Origin: Amycolatopsis sp. 195334CR
GTDB lineage: Bacteria; Actinomycetota; Actinomycetes; Mycobacteriales; Pseudonocardiaceae
Length of the DNA: 64,000 bases
Reading direction: 5' to 3'
Assembly (NCBI RefSeq): GCF_017309385.1
Contig: NZ_JAFJMJ010000002.1
Coordinates: forward strand, 2,666,001-2,730,000
Below are positions 47,577-55,878 of the stretch, in pieces. A program made the position numbers and the translations under genes. The notes below the pieces were generated by a model. The model did not search any database. It had not been told where the DNA came from and saw only the letters and a list, made by a program, of their open reading frames with translations. Position 1 is the first letter of the stretch, and every line of letters starts with the position of its first letter.

Positions 47577-48475
47577 CACCGGCTCCCGGTTTCCGGGCGC
47601 ACCACGAGCACCGGGCAGTCGGCGTGGTGGGCCAGCGCCTGGCTCGTCGAACCCAGCACCAGCCCGGCGAACCCGCCGCGGCCACGGCTGCCGACCACCA
47701 CCAGGCAGGCCTTCGCGCTCCAGTCGAGCAGGCGGTGCCGCGGCTTGTCCCGGAGCACGACCTGCTCCACGGTGACGTCGGGGTAGCGCTCCCGCCAGCC
47801 CGCGAGCCGCTCGGCGAGCACCCGCTGCTCGGCGTCGTTGACCGGTTCCCAGTCGAACGCGACCCGGCTGCGGCTGAACAGGACCTCGGTGTCGCCGTCG
47901 TGCCAGGTGTGCACGGCGACCAGCGGGACCGCCCGCACCGAAGCCGCCGAGAAGGCCTCCGCGATCGCGGCCTCGCTGTTGCTGCTGCCGTCGACGCCGA
48001 CCACCACCGGACCTTCCAGCTGCTGGCCGGCATCACGGCCGCGCACCACCACGACCGGGCACTCGGCCGCGGCCAGCACCGGGATCGAGGTGGACCCCAC
48101 GACCAGACCGCTCACCGCGCCCCGCGGCTCCCCCAGCACCAGCAACCGCACCTGGGCCGACATCTCCCGCAACGCGGCCACCGACCCGAGCTCGCTCACG
48201 CTGGTCTCGGCGGGCAGGCCCGGCGCCGCCTCGTTCGCCACCTCGGCCGCCGCGGCGACCACGCGCTCGGCCGCTTCCTTCTGCGCGTCGACCCACTCCA
48301 TCGGCGGGTACACCGGCATCGCGAACGACACGTCGTCGAGCCCGTACGCGCTGACGATCAGCAAGGGCGCGTTCAGCCGGACGGCCTCGGCCGCGGCCCA
48401 CCGCGTGGCCGCGAGCGCGGACTCCGAACCGTCGACCGCCACCAGCACCGGCCGGTTCCCCGTTGACACGTCCAT
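47576..48475 (-). CDS. Tandem universal stress protein (two Usp domains)
   Basis: A 299-residue protein with two Usp domains (about 10-150 and 155-297). Each has a G-rich ATP-binding motif: LVLGEPRGAVSGLVVGSTS and VVGSRGRGGFAGLVLGSTS. ATP-binding tandem Usp proteins are typical members of the dormancy/hypoxia response in actinobacteria. ATG 48475 is preceded by GGAGGGAAGG. First gene of the unit with the Acg-type gene; a DosR-box-like sequence lies about 85 bases upstream. Confidence 0.92.
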   Translation of the reverse strand: MDVSTGNRPVLVAVDGSESALAATRWAAAEAVRLNAPLLIVSAYGLDDVSFAMPVYPPMEWVDAQKEAAERVVAAAAEVANEAAPGLPAETSVSELGSVAALREMSAQVRLLVLGEPRGAVSGLVVGSTSIPVLAAAECPVVVVRGRDAGQQLEGPVVVGVDGSSNSEAAIAEAFSAASVRAVPLVAVHTWHDGDTEVLFSRSRVAFDWEPVNDAEQRVLAERLAGWRERYPDVTVEQVVLRDKPRHRLLDWSAKACLVVVGSRGRGGFAGLVLGSTSQALAHHADCPVLVVRPETGSR

Positions 48476-48559
48476 CGCCTTCCCTCCGCCGCCGGGCCAT
48501 CGCCCTTCCCACCCTGGTCCCGATGGCGGCGGCCCGCCAGGGACCGGCGTCACCTTCCC

Positions 48560-48579
48560 GTGGGGACTTTGGTCTCGCG
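48560..48579. promoter_or_regulatory. DosR-box-like site upstream of universal stress operon
   Basis: The 20 bases at 48560-48579 match the mycobacterial DosR consensus (TTSGGGACTWWAGTCCCSAA) at 15 positions, with the core GGGACTTTGGTCTC. A second, weaker half-site pair with GGGAC lies at 48540-48544. Both lie between the universal stress gene and the AraC gene. Confidence 0.5.
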
Positions 48580-48597
48580 CGACCTACGATGACCGCC

Positions 48598-49344
48598 ATG
48601 GGGTTGCGGTTCGAGACACGCGCGTCGGATTCGGCGTGGGTCGACACCGTGTGGACGTGCCGGAGCGAGCAGGTTTCGGCGATGACCTCGGTCGCGAGCG
48701 AGACCTGGGGCCTGGTGTTCTGGCGGCAGCAGGGCGAGATGTTCGCCGCCGCGACCGGACCGGAGACCCGGACCGGCACCGCCCCGGTGCCCGAGGACAC
48801 GAGCTTCGTCGGCATCCAGTTCGCCGTGGGCACCGCGTTGCGCGCGGTCCCGGCGCACTCCGTGGTCGACGGCGGGATCGTGCTGCCCGACGTGACCGGC
48901 CGCCGGTTCTGGCTCGACGGCGGCCATTGGGAGCTGCCCGGGGCCGACGACGCCGAGGCGCTGGTGGCCCGGCTCGTCCGCGACGGGGTGGTGCTCCGCG
49001 ATCCGCTGGTCACCGAGGTCCACCGCGGGTACCGGCCACCGGTCTCCGACCGCACGGTGGAGCGCCGCTTCCGCACGGCGACCGGCCTCACCCGGGGTGC
49101 CGTCCGGCAGATCACCCGGGTCCGCTCGGCCGCGGTGCTGCTGGCCTCCGGCGCGTCGGCCGCCGACGTCGTCCTCCGGTGCGGGTACTACGACGAGCCG
49201 CACCTCGCCCGCGCGCTGCGGCGGTACGTCGGCCGCACCGCCCAGCAGCTGCGCGACGGCGAGGGCGGTGCGCTCGCCCTCGATCCCGCGTCAGCGCACG
49301 ACGTCGTAGATCAGCTTGACCACGCCGTTGGCGTAGGCGGCTGA
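48598..49344 (+). CDS. AraC-family transcriptional regulator
   Basis: A 248-residue regulator with an N-terminal ligand domain and a C-terminal AraC HTH (SDRTVERRFRTATGLTRGAV; DVVLRCGYYDEPHLARALRR). The ATG at 48598 is chosen; 48589 is in frame, and a TACGAT hexamer (48585-48590) close upstream would make the message leaderless. Its last 54 bases overlap, on the opposite strand, the end of the RibD-like gene. Probably controls that gene or an unlinked target; nothing in the window decides it. Confidence 0.88.
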   Translation: MGLRFETRASDSAWVDTVWTCRSEQVSAMTSVASETWGLVFWRQQGEMFAAATGPETRTGTAPVPEDTSFVGIQFAVGTALRAVPAHSVVDGGIVLPDVTGRRFWLDGGHWELPGADDAEALVARLVRDGVVLRDPLVTEVHRGYRPPVSDRTVERRFRTATGLTRGAVRQITRVRSAAVLLASGASAADVVLRCGYYDEPHLARALRRYVGRTAQQLRDGEGGALALDPASAHDVVDQLDHAVGVGG

Positions 49345-49866
49345 GTCCCGCAGGCGCAGGTTCTGCTTGTCGCGGTCCTCCCGGCTGAAAACGCTCTTGC
49401 CCGCCGCCAGCAGCACCGGGAACATCAGCAGGTGGTAGCGGTCGACCAGGTCGGCGTCGGCGAGCCGCCGCGCGAGTTCCGCGCTGCCGTGGATGAAGAT
49501 CGGGCCGCCGTCGGACTCCTTCAGCTTCGCCACGTCCTCGGCGGACCGCAGGATGGTGGTCTCGCCCCAGCCGCCGACCAGCGCGTCCTCGCCCAGTGTC
49601 GTGGAGACGACGTACTTCGGCAGTTCCTTGTACGCCACGTGGTCCTCGGAGTCGGGCCAGACCTGGGCGAAGGCGTCGTAACTGCGGCGGCCGAACATCA
49701 GGGCGGTGGTCTCCTCGAGTTCCTCGCCCTTCAGCGAGTAGGCCTCCGGCACGAACTCCGTCTCGAACACCCACCCGCCGCTGCGGTGCCCCTCCACCAC
49801 GCCACCCGGCGAGTCCACCACGCCGTCCAGCGACATGAATCCCGTGTAGACCAGTTCACGCGTCAA
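49291..49866 (-). CDS. Dihydrofolate reductase/RibD C-terminal-like protein
   Basis: A 191-residue cytoplasmic protein with the DHFR/RibD-C fold: MTRELVYTGFMSLDGVVDSP, LMFGRRSYDAFAQVWP and PIFIHGSAELARRLADADLV. Such stand-alone proteins in actinomycetes are generally NADPH-binding reductases of unknown substrate. Its 3' end overlaps the AraC gene by 54 bases, tail to tail. Confidence 0.9.
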   Translation of the reverse strand: MTRELVYTGFMSLDGVVDSPGGVVEGHRSGGWVFETEFVPEAYSLKGEELEETTALMFGRRSYDAFAQVWPDSEDHVAYKELPKYVVSTTLGEDALVGGWGETTILRSAEDVAKLKESDGGPIFIHGSAELARRLADADLVDRYHLLMFPVLLAAGKSVFSREDRDKQNLRLRDSAAYANGVVKLIYDVVR

Positions 49867-49913
49867 GATGTGCTCCTACGAAACAAGGCGGCGGCGCCGC
49901 GGTTGGCCTCACC

Positions 49914-50963
49914 CTAAATCGGCGCCGCGGGGTGGTCTTGTACAGAACCGACAGCGACACGGCGGTTCACGCGCGCCAGCGAGGGCGGTTCGTACGCGAC
50001 GTCGACGGGACCGAGGTCCGTTCCTGGCGGGACGATCTCGTCGATGCGGTCGAGCACGTCGTCGCCGAGGACCGTGCCTGCCCCCGCGAGGAGGTCGTCG
50101 AGTTGCTCCTCGGTCCGCGGGCCGATGATCGCCGACGTGACCGAGGGGTGCGCGGTGACGAACCCGAGCGCCAGGTGCGGCAGCGACAGGCCCGCCTCTT
50201 CGGCGACGGGAACGAGTGCTTCGACGGCATCGAGCTTGCGTTCGTCGGTCATGTGCCGCGGTGCCCAGTGCAGGCGCCCGGCCGACGCGGTTTCCGTGCC
50301 GTTCCTGCGCAGCCGCCCGGACAGCAGCCCCATCGCCAGCGGGCTCCACACCAGCACGCCGAGGCCGTAGCGGGCGCAGACCGGCAGGACCTCGCGTTCG
50401 ATGCCGCGGTTGAGGATCGAGTAGTGCGGCTGCTCGCTGCGGAAGCGCGCCAGCCCCCGCCGCTCGGCCACCCACTGGGCCTCGACGATCTCCGACGGCG
50501 GCAGGCTGGAATGACCGATCGCCCGCACCTTGCCCGCGCGGAGCAGATCGGTCAGCGCGCCCAGGGTCTCCTCGACGTCGGTGCCGGGATCGGGGTGGTG
50601 CACCTGGTAGAGGTCGAGGTGGTCGACCCCGAGGCGGCGCAGGGAGGCCTCGGCGGCGGTGACGATCCAGCGCCGCGAACTGCCGCGCTGGTTGGGGCCG
50701 GGCCCCATCGGGCCGTTGACCTTCGTGGCCAGGACGACGTCGTCGCGACGGCCGCGCAGGGCCTTCCCGACAATCCGCTCGGCAAGGCCTTCGCCGCCGT
50801 AGACGTCGGCCGTGTCGATCGTGTTGATGCCGCCGTCGAGCGCCCGGTGCACGATGCGGGCGCACGCGCCGGGATCGGGATTGCCGTACGGCCCGAACAT
50901 CATCGTGCCCAGGGTGAAGGCGCTGACCTGGATGCCGGTCCGGCCGAGTGGACGGGTGCGCAT
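49914..50963 (-). CDS. Aldo/keto reductase (second copy)
   Basis: A 349-residue AKR: MRTRPLGRTGIQVSAFTLG, D and Y in DTADVYGGEGLAERI, K in VLATKVNGPMG and H in YQVHHPDPG. ATG 50963 with AGGAGAAACCC upstream; an in-frame codon at 51002 is rejected because it has no ribosome site and adds an unstructured leader. Lies downstream of the VOC-family gene on the same strand, separated by a hairpin. Confidence 0.92.
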   Translation of the reverse strand: MRTRPLGRTGIQVSAFTLGTMMFGPYGNPDPGACARIVHRALDGGINTIDTADVYGGEGLAERIVGKALRGRRDDVVLATKVNGPMGPGPNQRGSSRRWIVTAAEASLRRLGVDHLDLYQVHHPDPGTDVEETLGALTDLLRAGKVRAIGHSSLPPSEIVEAQWVAERRGLARFRSEQPHYSILNRGIEREVLPVCARYGLGVLVWSPLAMGLLSGRLRRNGTETASAGRLHWAPRHMTDERKLDAVEALVPVAEEAGLSLPHLALGFVTAHPSVTSAIIGPRTEEQLDDLLAGAGTVLGDDVLDRIDEIVPPGTDLGPVDVAYEPPSLARVNRRVAVGSVQDHPAAPI

Positions 50964-50982
50964 GGGTTTCTCCTGCGGTGGG

Positions 50983-51009
50983 GCGGGGTGCGGCCGGGCC
51001 ACACCCCGC
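50983..51009. terminator. Hairpin between VOC and aldo/keto reductase genes
   Basis: Perfect 8-bp arms GCGGGGTG (50983-50990) and CACCCCGC (51002-51009), loop 11 bases. Just after the VOC gene in its reading direction, so a probable (partial) terminator. Confidence 0.5.
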
Positions 51010-51017
51010 GACGGGCG

Positions 51018-51494
51018 TCAGGCCTGGGCGTGCTCAACCGCAGTGTCGACAACGTCGACGATCCAGGTGACACCGAAGCGGTCGGCCAGCATGCCGAACG
51101 CGGGTGCCCACTGGGCCGGGCCGAACGCCTCGATGACGGTCGCGCCCTCGGCGAGGCGGTCCCACACCGGGCTCACCTCGTCGACGGACTCACCGCGCAC
51201 GGAGAGGAAGAACGGCTCCTCGGTGATCGTGGTGCCGTTCTCGCGGCGCGTGGTGGGCGCGGCGGGGGTGACCGGCGCGTGCTCGCCGGGCACGTCGTAG
51301 GCCATCACCCGGACGCCGTTGTCCGCCACGACCTGGCCGAACACGACGTTGGCCGAGCCGGGCAGCTCGGCGGGCATGCCGAAATCGCCGTAGGTGATCA
51401 CGGTGAGCTGCCCGCCGAACACCGACTGGTAGAACTCCAGCGCCTCGCGCGCCTGGCCGCGGAAGTTCAGGTGGGGAACAGCGTTGAGCGACAT
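51018..51494 (-). CDS. VOC-family protein (PhnB/glyoxalase-like)
   Basis: A 158-residue vicinal-oxygen-chelate protein: HLNFRGQAREALEFYQSVFG at the N-terminus and FGVTWIVDVV near the C-terminus, as in PhnB-like enzymes. Metal-binding and substrate are not evident. Divergent from a WYL-type regulator with a perfect dyad between them, which suggests this gene is its target. Confidence 0.9.
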   Translation of the reverse strand: MSLNAVPHLNFRGQAREALEFYQSVFGGQLTVITYGDFGMPAELPGSANVVFGQVVADNGVRVMAYDVPGEHAPVTPAAPTTRRENGTTITEEPFFLSVRGESVDEVSPVWDRLAEGATVIEAFGPAQWAPAFGMLADRFGVTWIVDVVDTAVEHAQA

Positions 51495-51519
51495 GGTGTC
51501 CGGTCCTTCTCAAGGGGGT

Positions 51520-51545
51520 TCACCGCCGGCGGTTTCCGGCGGTGA
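51520..51545. promoter_or_regulatory. 10-bp perfect dyad between VOC gene and WYL regulator
   Basis: TCACCGCCGG (51520-51529) and CCGGCGGTGA (51536-51545), six bases apart, in the divergent region 25 bases upstream of the VOC start codon. Size and place suit an operator for the divergent YafY/WYL regulator. Confidence 0.5.
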
Positions 51546-51604
51546 GGCCACGATGTCACCGGTACCGGCCAGGGAACGTCCGCTTCTTGTGGCAAGGTGA
51601 AACC

Positions 51605-52585
51605 ATGCCGACCGCCTCCTCGACCACGACCTCCAGCCGCCTGCTGTCGCTGCTGTCGATGTTGCAGGCCCGGCGCGACTGGCCGGGTCTGGTGCTGGCC
51701 GAACGGCTCGGCGTCAGCGAGCGGACGGTACGCCGGGACGTCGACCGGCTGCGCGAACTCGGCTACCCGATCCACGCGGTCAAGGGCCCCGACGGCGGTT
51801 ACCGGCTCGAAGCGGGCAGCCAGGTGCCGCCGCTGTTGTTCGACGAGGAGCAGGCGGTCGCGCTCGCGGTGGCGTTGCGGATGGCCGTCGGGACCGGCGC
51901 CGGTATCGAGGAGGCGGCCGCCCGCGCACTGGCCACCGTCCGCCAGGTCATGCCGTCGCGGTTGCGCCAGCGCGTCGACGCCCTCGAAATCAGCGCCGCC
52001 GAACCGGCCCGTCCCGGCGTCGGCACCGACCTCCTGCTCGCGCTGAGCGCCGCCGTGCGCGCCGGGGAGGAACTGCGGTTCGACTACCGCGCACCGGGAC
52101 GGCCGGAGGACGACCGGCCCCGGCGGGTGCAGCCCCACCACCTCGTCGCCAGGGGCGGCCGCTGGTACGTCGTCGGCTGGTCGCCCGAGCGCGAGGACTG
52201 GCGCACCTACCGCGCCGACCGGATGACGCTGCGGGTGCCGAATGGCCCGCGGTTCGGACCGCGTGAGGTACCGGGCGGGGACGTGGCCGCCTTCCTTTCC
52301 GCCCGGTTCAAGGGATCCGACACCGCCGACGCGTGGCCGTGCCGTGGTGAGGTGGTCCTCGACCTGCCCGCCGCCGAGGTCGCCCCGTTCGCGGGCGACG
52401 GGATCGTCGAGGAACTCGGCCCGGCCAGGACCAAGCTGACCGCGGGTTCCTGGTCCTGGGCCGGACTCGCCGCGTCGCTGGCACGATACGACTGCGAGAT
52501 CGAGGTGCTCGGGCCTGCCGCGTTGCGTGACGCGTTCGCCGAGCTGGCGGCTCGTGCCGGGCGTGCCGCGACGCAAGTGGAATGA
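51605..52585 (+). CDS. YafY/WYL-domain transcriptional regulator
   Basis: A 326-residue regulator with an N-terminal HTH_11/DeoR-like helix-turn-helix (LAERLGVSERTVRRDVDRLR), then a WYL domain (about 140-235: ELRFDYRAPG, VQPHHLVARGGRWYVVGW) and a C-terminal WCX-type part. WYL regulators often bind nucleic acids or respond to DNA damage, but this YafY subtype typically sits beside VOC or epimerase genes it controls. ATG 51605 is preceded by AAGGTGA. Confidence 0.92.
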   Translation: MPTASSTTTSSRLLSLLSMLQARRDWPGLVLAERLGVSERTVRRDVDRLRELGYPIHAVKGPDGGYRLEAGSQVPPLLFDEEQAVALAVALRMAVGTGAGIEEAAARALATVRQVMPSRLRQRVDALEISAAEPARPGVGTDLLLALSAAVRAGEELRFDYRAPGRPEDDRPRRVQPHHLVARGGRWYVVGWSPEREDWRTYRADRMTLRVPNGPRFGPREVPGGDVAAFLSARFKGSDTADAWPCRGEVVLDLPAAEVAPFAGDGIVEELGPARTKLTAGSWSWAGLAASLARYDCEIEVLGPAALRDAFAELAARAGRAATQVE

Positions 52586-52612
52586 AAGTGCCCGTGGCTA
52601 CCGTGCCGCCGC

Positions 52613-53854
52613 GTGGGGACCTGGAGAGAATCGACGTGGTGGCGCCGCCCGATACCGGTGCTGGCGATCGCCGTCGCCGTGGTGACCGCGCTCGGCCTGC
52701 TGGTGGTGGTCTGGCCCGGCCGCGGTGACGCCCCGGCCGCGCTGGAAGCGAAGTGGCGCCTCGGGCCGCTGTCCGAAGTGGATCTCGACACCGCCACCCC
52801 GGCGGTGCTGGGCGACGCCGTGGTGCTCGGCGACGACGAGGGCCTGGTCGTCGTCGACCCGGCGACCGGCGCGGTCCGCTGGGATCGCACCCTGAGCAAG
52901 AACTGCGGCTTCTCCGTGGCGCCCGACGCGGTGTACCTGAGCCTGCCAGCGGCGAACGGGCCCTGCGACACGCTCACCCGGATCAACGCCGACGGCCAGG
53001 AGGCGTGGCGCGTCCGGCTCGGCGACGCGGTGTCCCAGCAGGGGAAACCGGTGGCGCTCGCGGGTCGCGCGGACGGTGTCGTCGTGGTGACCGAGCGGGC
53101 CATCGTGGCCTACCCGGTGACCGGTGGCGCTCCGAAGTGGACGCACACGATCCCGGTGAACGCCTGGGGCGACAGCGAATACGGCAACGACTGCCGCTTC
53201 ACCGACGCGGTGGTCGGGGCGGACGCGATCGCCACCCGGGTCGGCTGCGCGGAACCCGCGTTCGCCGTCAGCCGCGATTCCAGCCTGCTCGAACTGCGCG
53301 CCGTCGACGGCGGGGCGGTGCGCCACCGCGGCCCGGTCACCAGCGGCGGCGGGCAGCGGCTCCTGCACGCCTCCGCCACCGGCGTCGTCGTCAACGCCGC
53401 GTCCGGGCTGGAGTTCTACGACGCCCAGGCGCGGCTGACCGCGCGGTATCCCCACGACGCCGGGGCCGAGGCGGGCTGGATGTACCTGCAAGCCGCGTTC
53501 CCCCGCGACGTGGTGATCACCGGGGACCAACTGGTGATGGTCGGCTCCGGGCGCCGTCCGGTGGCCATCGAGATCTCCACCGGGCGGGAGCGGTGGCGGG
53601 CCGACGAAGGTGAGGACTTCGGCTGCGGCGGCGTGGTCTGGGGCGGTGAGCTGCTGGTGTGCGGCGACGACCGGGCGATGTCGGCCTACCACCTCGCCAC
53701 CGGGGACCTGCGCACCGACCAGGGCATCGAGGTCGATGGGCTGACCGATCCCGAGCGCACGCTGGTCGCCAACTGGCACCGCGTGCTCCGCGTCGGCGAC
53801 CACCTCGTGGTGCAGGACGGCGAAGACTCGGTGCTCGGGCTGGTGCCGGCGTGA
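52613..53854 (+). CDS. Membrane-anchored PQQ-like beta-propeller protein
   Basis: A 413-residue protein with one N-terminal transmembrane helix (IPVLAIAVAVVTALGLLVV) and an extracytoplasmic PQQ-like propeller: VVVDPATGAVRWDRTL, VAYPVTGGAPKWTHTI, AIEISTGRERWRAD are repeating blades. Two cysteines close together (NCGF, NDCRF) may form disulphides. No cofactor-binding site can be confirmed. GTG start at 52613. Overlaps by GTGA with the lipoprotein gene that follows, so the two products may work together at the cell surface. Confidence 0.8.
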   Translation: MGTWRESTWWRRPIPVLAIAVAVVTALGLLVVVWPGRGDAPAALEAKWRLGPLSEVDLDTATPAVLGDAVVLGDDEGLVVVDPATGAVRWDRTLSKNCGFSVAPDAVYLSLPAANGPCDTLTRINADGQEAWRVRLGDAVSQQGKPVALAGRADGVVVVTERAIVAYPVTGGAPKWTHTIPVNAWGDSEYGNDCRFTDAVVGADAIATRVGCAEPAFAVSRDSSLLELRAVDGGAVRHRGPVTSGGGQRLLHASATGVVVNAASGLEFYDAQARLTARYPHDAGAEAGWMYLQAAFPRDVVITGDQLVMVGSGRRPVAIEISTGRERWRADEGEDFGCGGVVWGGELLVCGDDRAMSAYHLATGDLRTDQGIEVDGLTDPERTLVANWHRVLRVGDHLVVQDGEDSVLGLVPA

Positions 53855-55335
53855 GGCGGCGCGCGATCCTGACCGTGCTCGCGGCGGCGATGGTGCTGAC
53901 CGCGTGCGGCAGCGAGGAGGAACCGCCGGACGCCCTCGGCGCGCCCAGCCACCCGCCCGTCGTGACCGCGCCGGCGGCACCACCCCGTGACACCGCCGCC
54001 GTGCTCTCCGCGCTGAACCGGCTGGATCCCTGCGCGCTGCTGGATCCGGTGGCGGCCGGGATCCCGGGCTTTCCCGCGGACGCCGAACGCGATCGGCGCA
54101 GCCCGCACAGCTGTGAGCTCGAGCGAGCGGGCCGCTACGGTTCGCTCACCGCCGTCCTCGGTGCGCCGCTGAACCGGCAGATCCGGTTCCAGTCGGCGAC
54201 CAGGGTGCTGGACGCCACCGTGGTCTACGTCCAGTCGAGCCCCGACTGCCGCTACCTCGTGCCGGTGGGCCCGAGGCACGCGATCAGCTTCACCGCCGAC
54301 TTCGCCGGCGGGTGCGCCGAACTGGACAAGCTGGTGCCGATCGCATTGTCCAGAATGGACACCCCAGCCGAGGCCGGACCCGCCTTCGCCGGACGGGATG
54401 CCTGCTCCGTCCTCGCCGCCGCGCTCGGCGAGGACGACAACACCCGGCTCGCGCCCGAGCCCGGCGTTTCCGGCCTGGACTCCTGCGACGCGACGAGCAC
54501 CCAGGCCACCGCTTCCAGTCTGCGGCTGCGTTACGCCGGGGACCCGGCTCGCCGCTACGACGACCGGCCGACGTCCCAGCTGAACGAGCGCACGGTCTAC
54601 CGCGACGACGACTGCGAACTGGTGTGGAGCCAGGGCCCGTCCGGTCTGCCCGGCGAGTCCCAGGCGTTCGCCACGGTCGAAGCGAGGACCACCTGCGACC
54701 GGCTCGACCCGCTCGCCACCGAGGTGATGCGGGTGCTGGGAGCACCGCCCGCCGCGGTGCCACCGGTGTCGCCGCTGCGCTACCCACCGGGCGAAACCGG
54801 CCTGCCGGACACCAGTCCCTGCGCCGACGTCACGCCGGAACAACCCTGCCGCCCGTCCGCGCACCAGCCCTACGCCCCGCACGACCCGGCCGCGCTGGCG
54901 TCCACGGCGGCCGCGGATCCCGGTGTCCTCTGCGGACTCGCCGAGGAGGCCGTACGGGCGCAGTTCGGGCCCGAACTGCGCCCGGTGGTCTCCACCGTCG
55001 GCAACGCACCGAGGGCCGAAGGCTGCCTCTTCGTCGAACCCAGCCTCCGGCGGCAGGTCACGGTCGCGGTCACCGTCGAATCCCCGTCCACAACGGACGG
55101 TCAGCCGGTGACCATCGCCGGACGGCCCGGCTGGGCCAGGGTCACCCCGGCGGACGACCGCCACACCCGGCTGGTCACCCTCACCGAGAACGAGAACACC
55201 GTGCAACGCCTGGAGATCGGCCTGCGCTTCAACCACGAACGCGGCAGCACGCCGGACCCGGACCAGCCGATCGGCACCCCGGGCCTGGAGAAGCTCGACG
55301 CACTGGCCGGCGACATCGCGTCCCGCGCCTTCTGA
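53851..55335 (+). CDS. Lipoprotein with three DUF3558-like units
   Basis: A 494-residue surface lipoprotein. Signal and lipobox MRRRAILTVLAAAMVLTAC. The body appears to hold three divergent units of DUF3558 type, each opening with a short cysteine motif and closing with a second cysteine: LDPCALLDPVAA...HSCELE, GRDACSVLAAAL...LDSCDA and DPGVLCGLAEEA...AEGCLF. Ordinary DUF3558 lipoproteins carry one unit in about 180-220 residues, so this is an expanded form. GTG 53851 overlaps the stop of the propeller gene. Function unknown. Confidence 0.75.
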   Translation: MRRRAILTVLAAAMVLTACGSEEEPPDALGAPSHPPVVTAPAAPPRDTAAVLSALNRLDPCALLDPVAAGIPGFPADAERDRRSPHSCELERAGRYGSLTAVLGAPLNRQIRFQSATRVLDATVVYVQSSPDCRYLVPVGPRHAISFTADFAGGCAELDKLVPIALSRMDTPAEAGPAFAGRDACSVLAAALGEDDNTRLAPEPGVSGLDSCDATSTQATASSLRLRYAGDPARRYDDRPTSQLNERTVYRDDDCELVWSQGPSGLPGESQAFATVEARTTCDRLDPLATEVMRVLGAPPAAVPPVSPLRYPPGETGLPDTSPCADVTPEQPCRPSAHQPYAPHDPAALASTAAADPGVLCGLAEEAVRAQFGPELRPVVSTVGNAPRAEGCLFVEPSLRRQVTVAVTVESPSTTDGQPVTIAGRPGWARVTPADDRHTRLVTLTENENTVQRLEIGLRFNHERGSTPDPDQPIGTPGLEKLDALAGDIASRAF

Positions 55336-55338
55336 CGC

Positions 55339-55428
55339 TCAGAGCTGGTTCAGGCCGCCGTCGACGTACAGGCTCGCCCCAGAGATGAAGCGTCCACTCC
55401 AAGCCCAGCTGAATAGGGCGTTATACAT
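55339..55428 (-). pseudogene. C-terminal remnant of an SDR oxidoreductase
   Basis: The last codons of a short-chain dehydrogenase survive: GRFISGASLYVDGGLNQL followed by a stop, which is the usual SDR C-terminus. Upstream codons (to about 55428) no longer match the family and there is no cofactor or Tyr-Lys motif, so this is a relic. The stretch is also lower in GC than its surroundings. Confidence 0.62.
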
Positions 55429-55520
55429 CCCCCTCCGGACGATCGACAGCGACCAGGCGCCGCTCCGCGAGGAAGAAGCCGCCTTTGCGCATCTCCCCCA
55501 CGACGCGCGAAACTGAACCC

Positions 55521-55865
55521 GTGCCCGAGCTGACCCACGCCCTGACGCGGCCCGTCGTGTGGCAGCGCACCGACGCCGGTGTGTTCGTCCACGCGGCACA
55601 GGTCGACGGGCGGTGGTGGGTGCTGCGGCTCAACAGCTTCCCCGACCACCCGCTGTACACGTTCTTCGTGGACGGCACGGTGGTCGGCGACGTGCAGGAC
55701 CTCCGGACCAGGGCACCGGGCTGGGACCTCGACACCCGTCCTCCCCTGTCCCCCGCGCACCGCGACGAGGTGCTGGCCCTGATGCGCGGGCTCGGGCCGT
55801 ACGGCAGTGAGCTCGGCAAGCCCTGCGACGGGGACTGGTGCTGCTCGCGGCGCACCGGCGAGTGA
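55521..55865 (+). CDS. Hypothetical protein
   Basis: A 114-residue protein beginning at GTG 55521 (MPELTHALTRPVVWQRTDAG); an in-frame start at 55485 would give a 126-residue form. A compact beta-rich domain is suggested by RWWVLRLNSFPDHPLYTFFV and by DWCCSRR near the end. No family recognised. It is followed after 13 bases by the IclR gene and may belong to its transcript. Confidence 0.62.
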   Translation: MPELTHALTRPVVWQRTDAGVFVHAAQVDGRWWVLRLNSFPDHPLYTFFVDGTVVGDVQDLRTRAPGWDLDTRPPLSPAHRDEVLALMRGLGPYGSELGKPCDGDWCCSRRTGE

Positions 55866-55878
55866 GGACGGTGGACCG

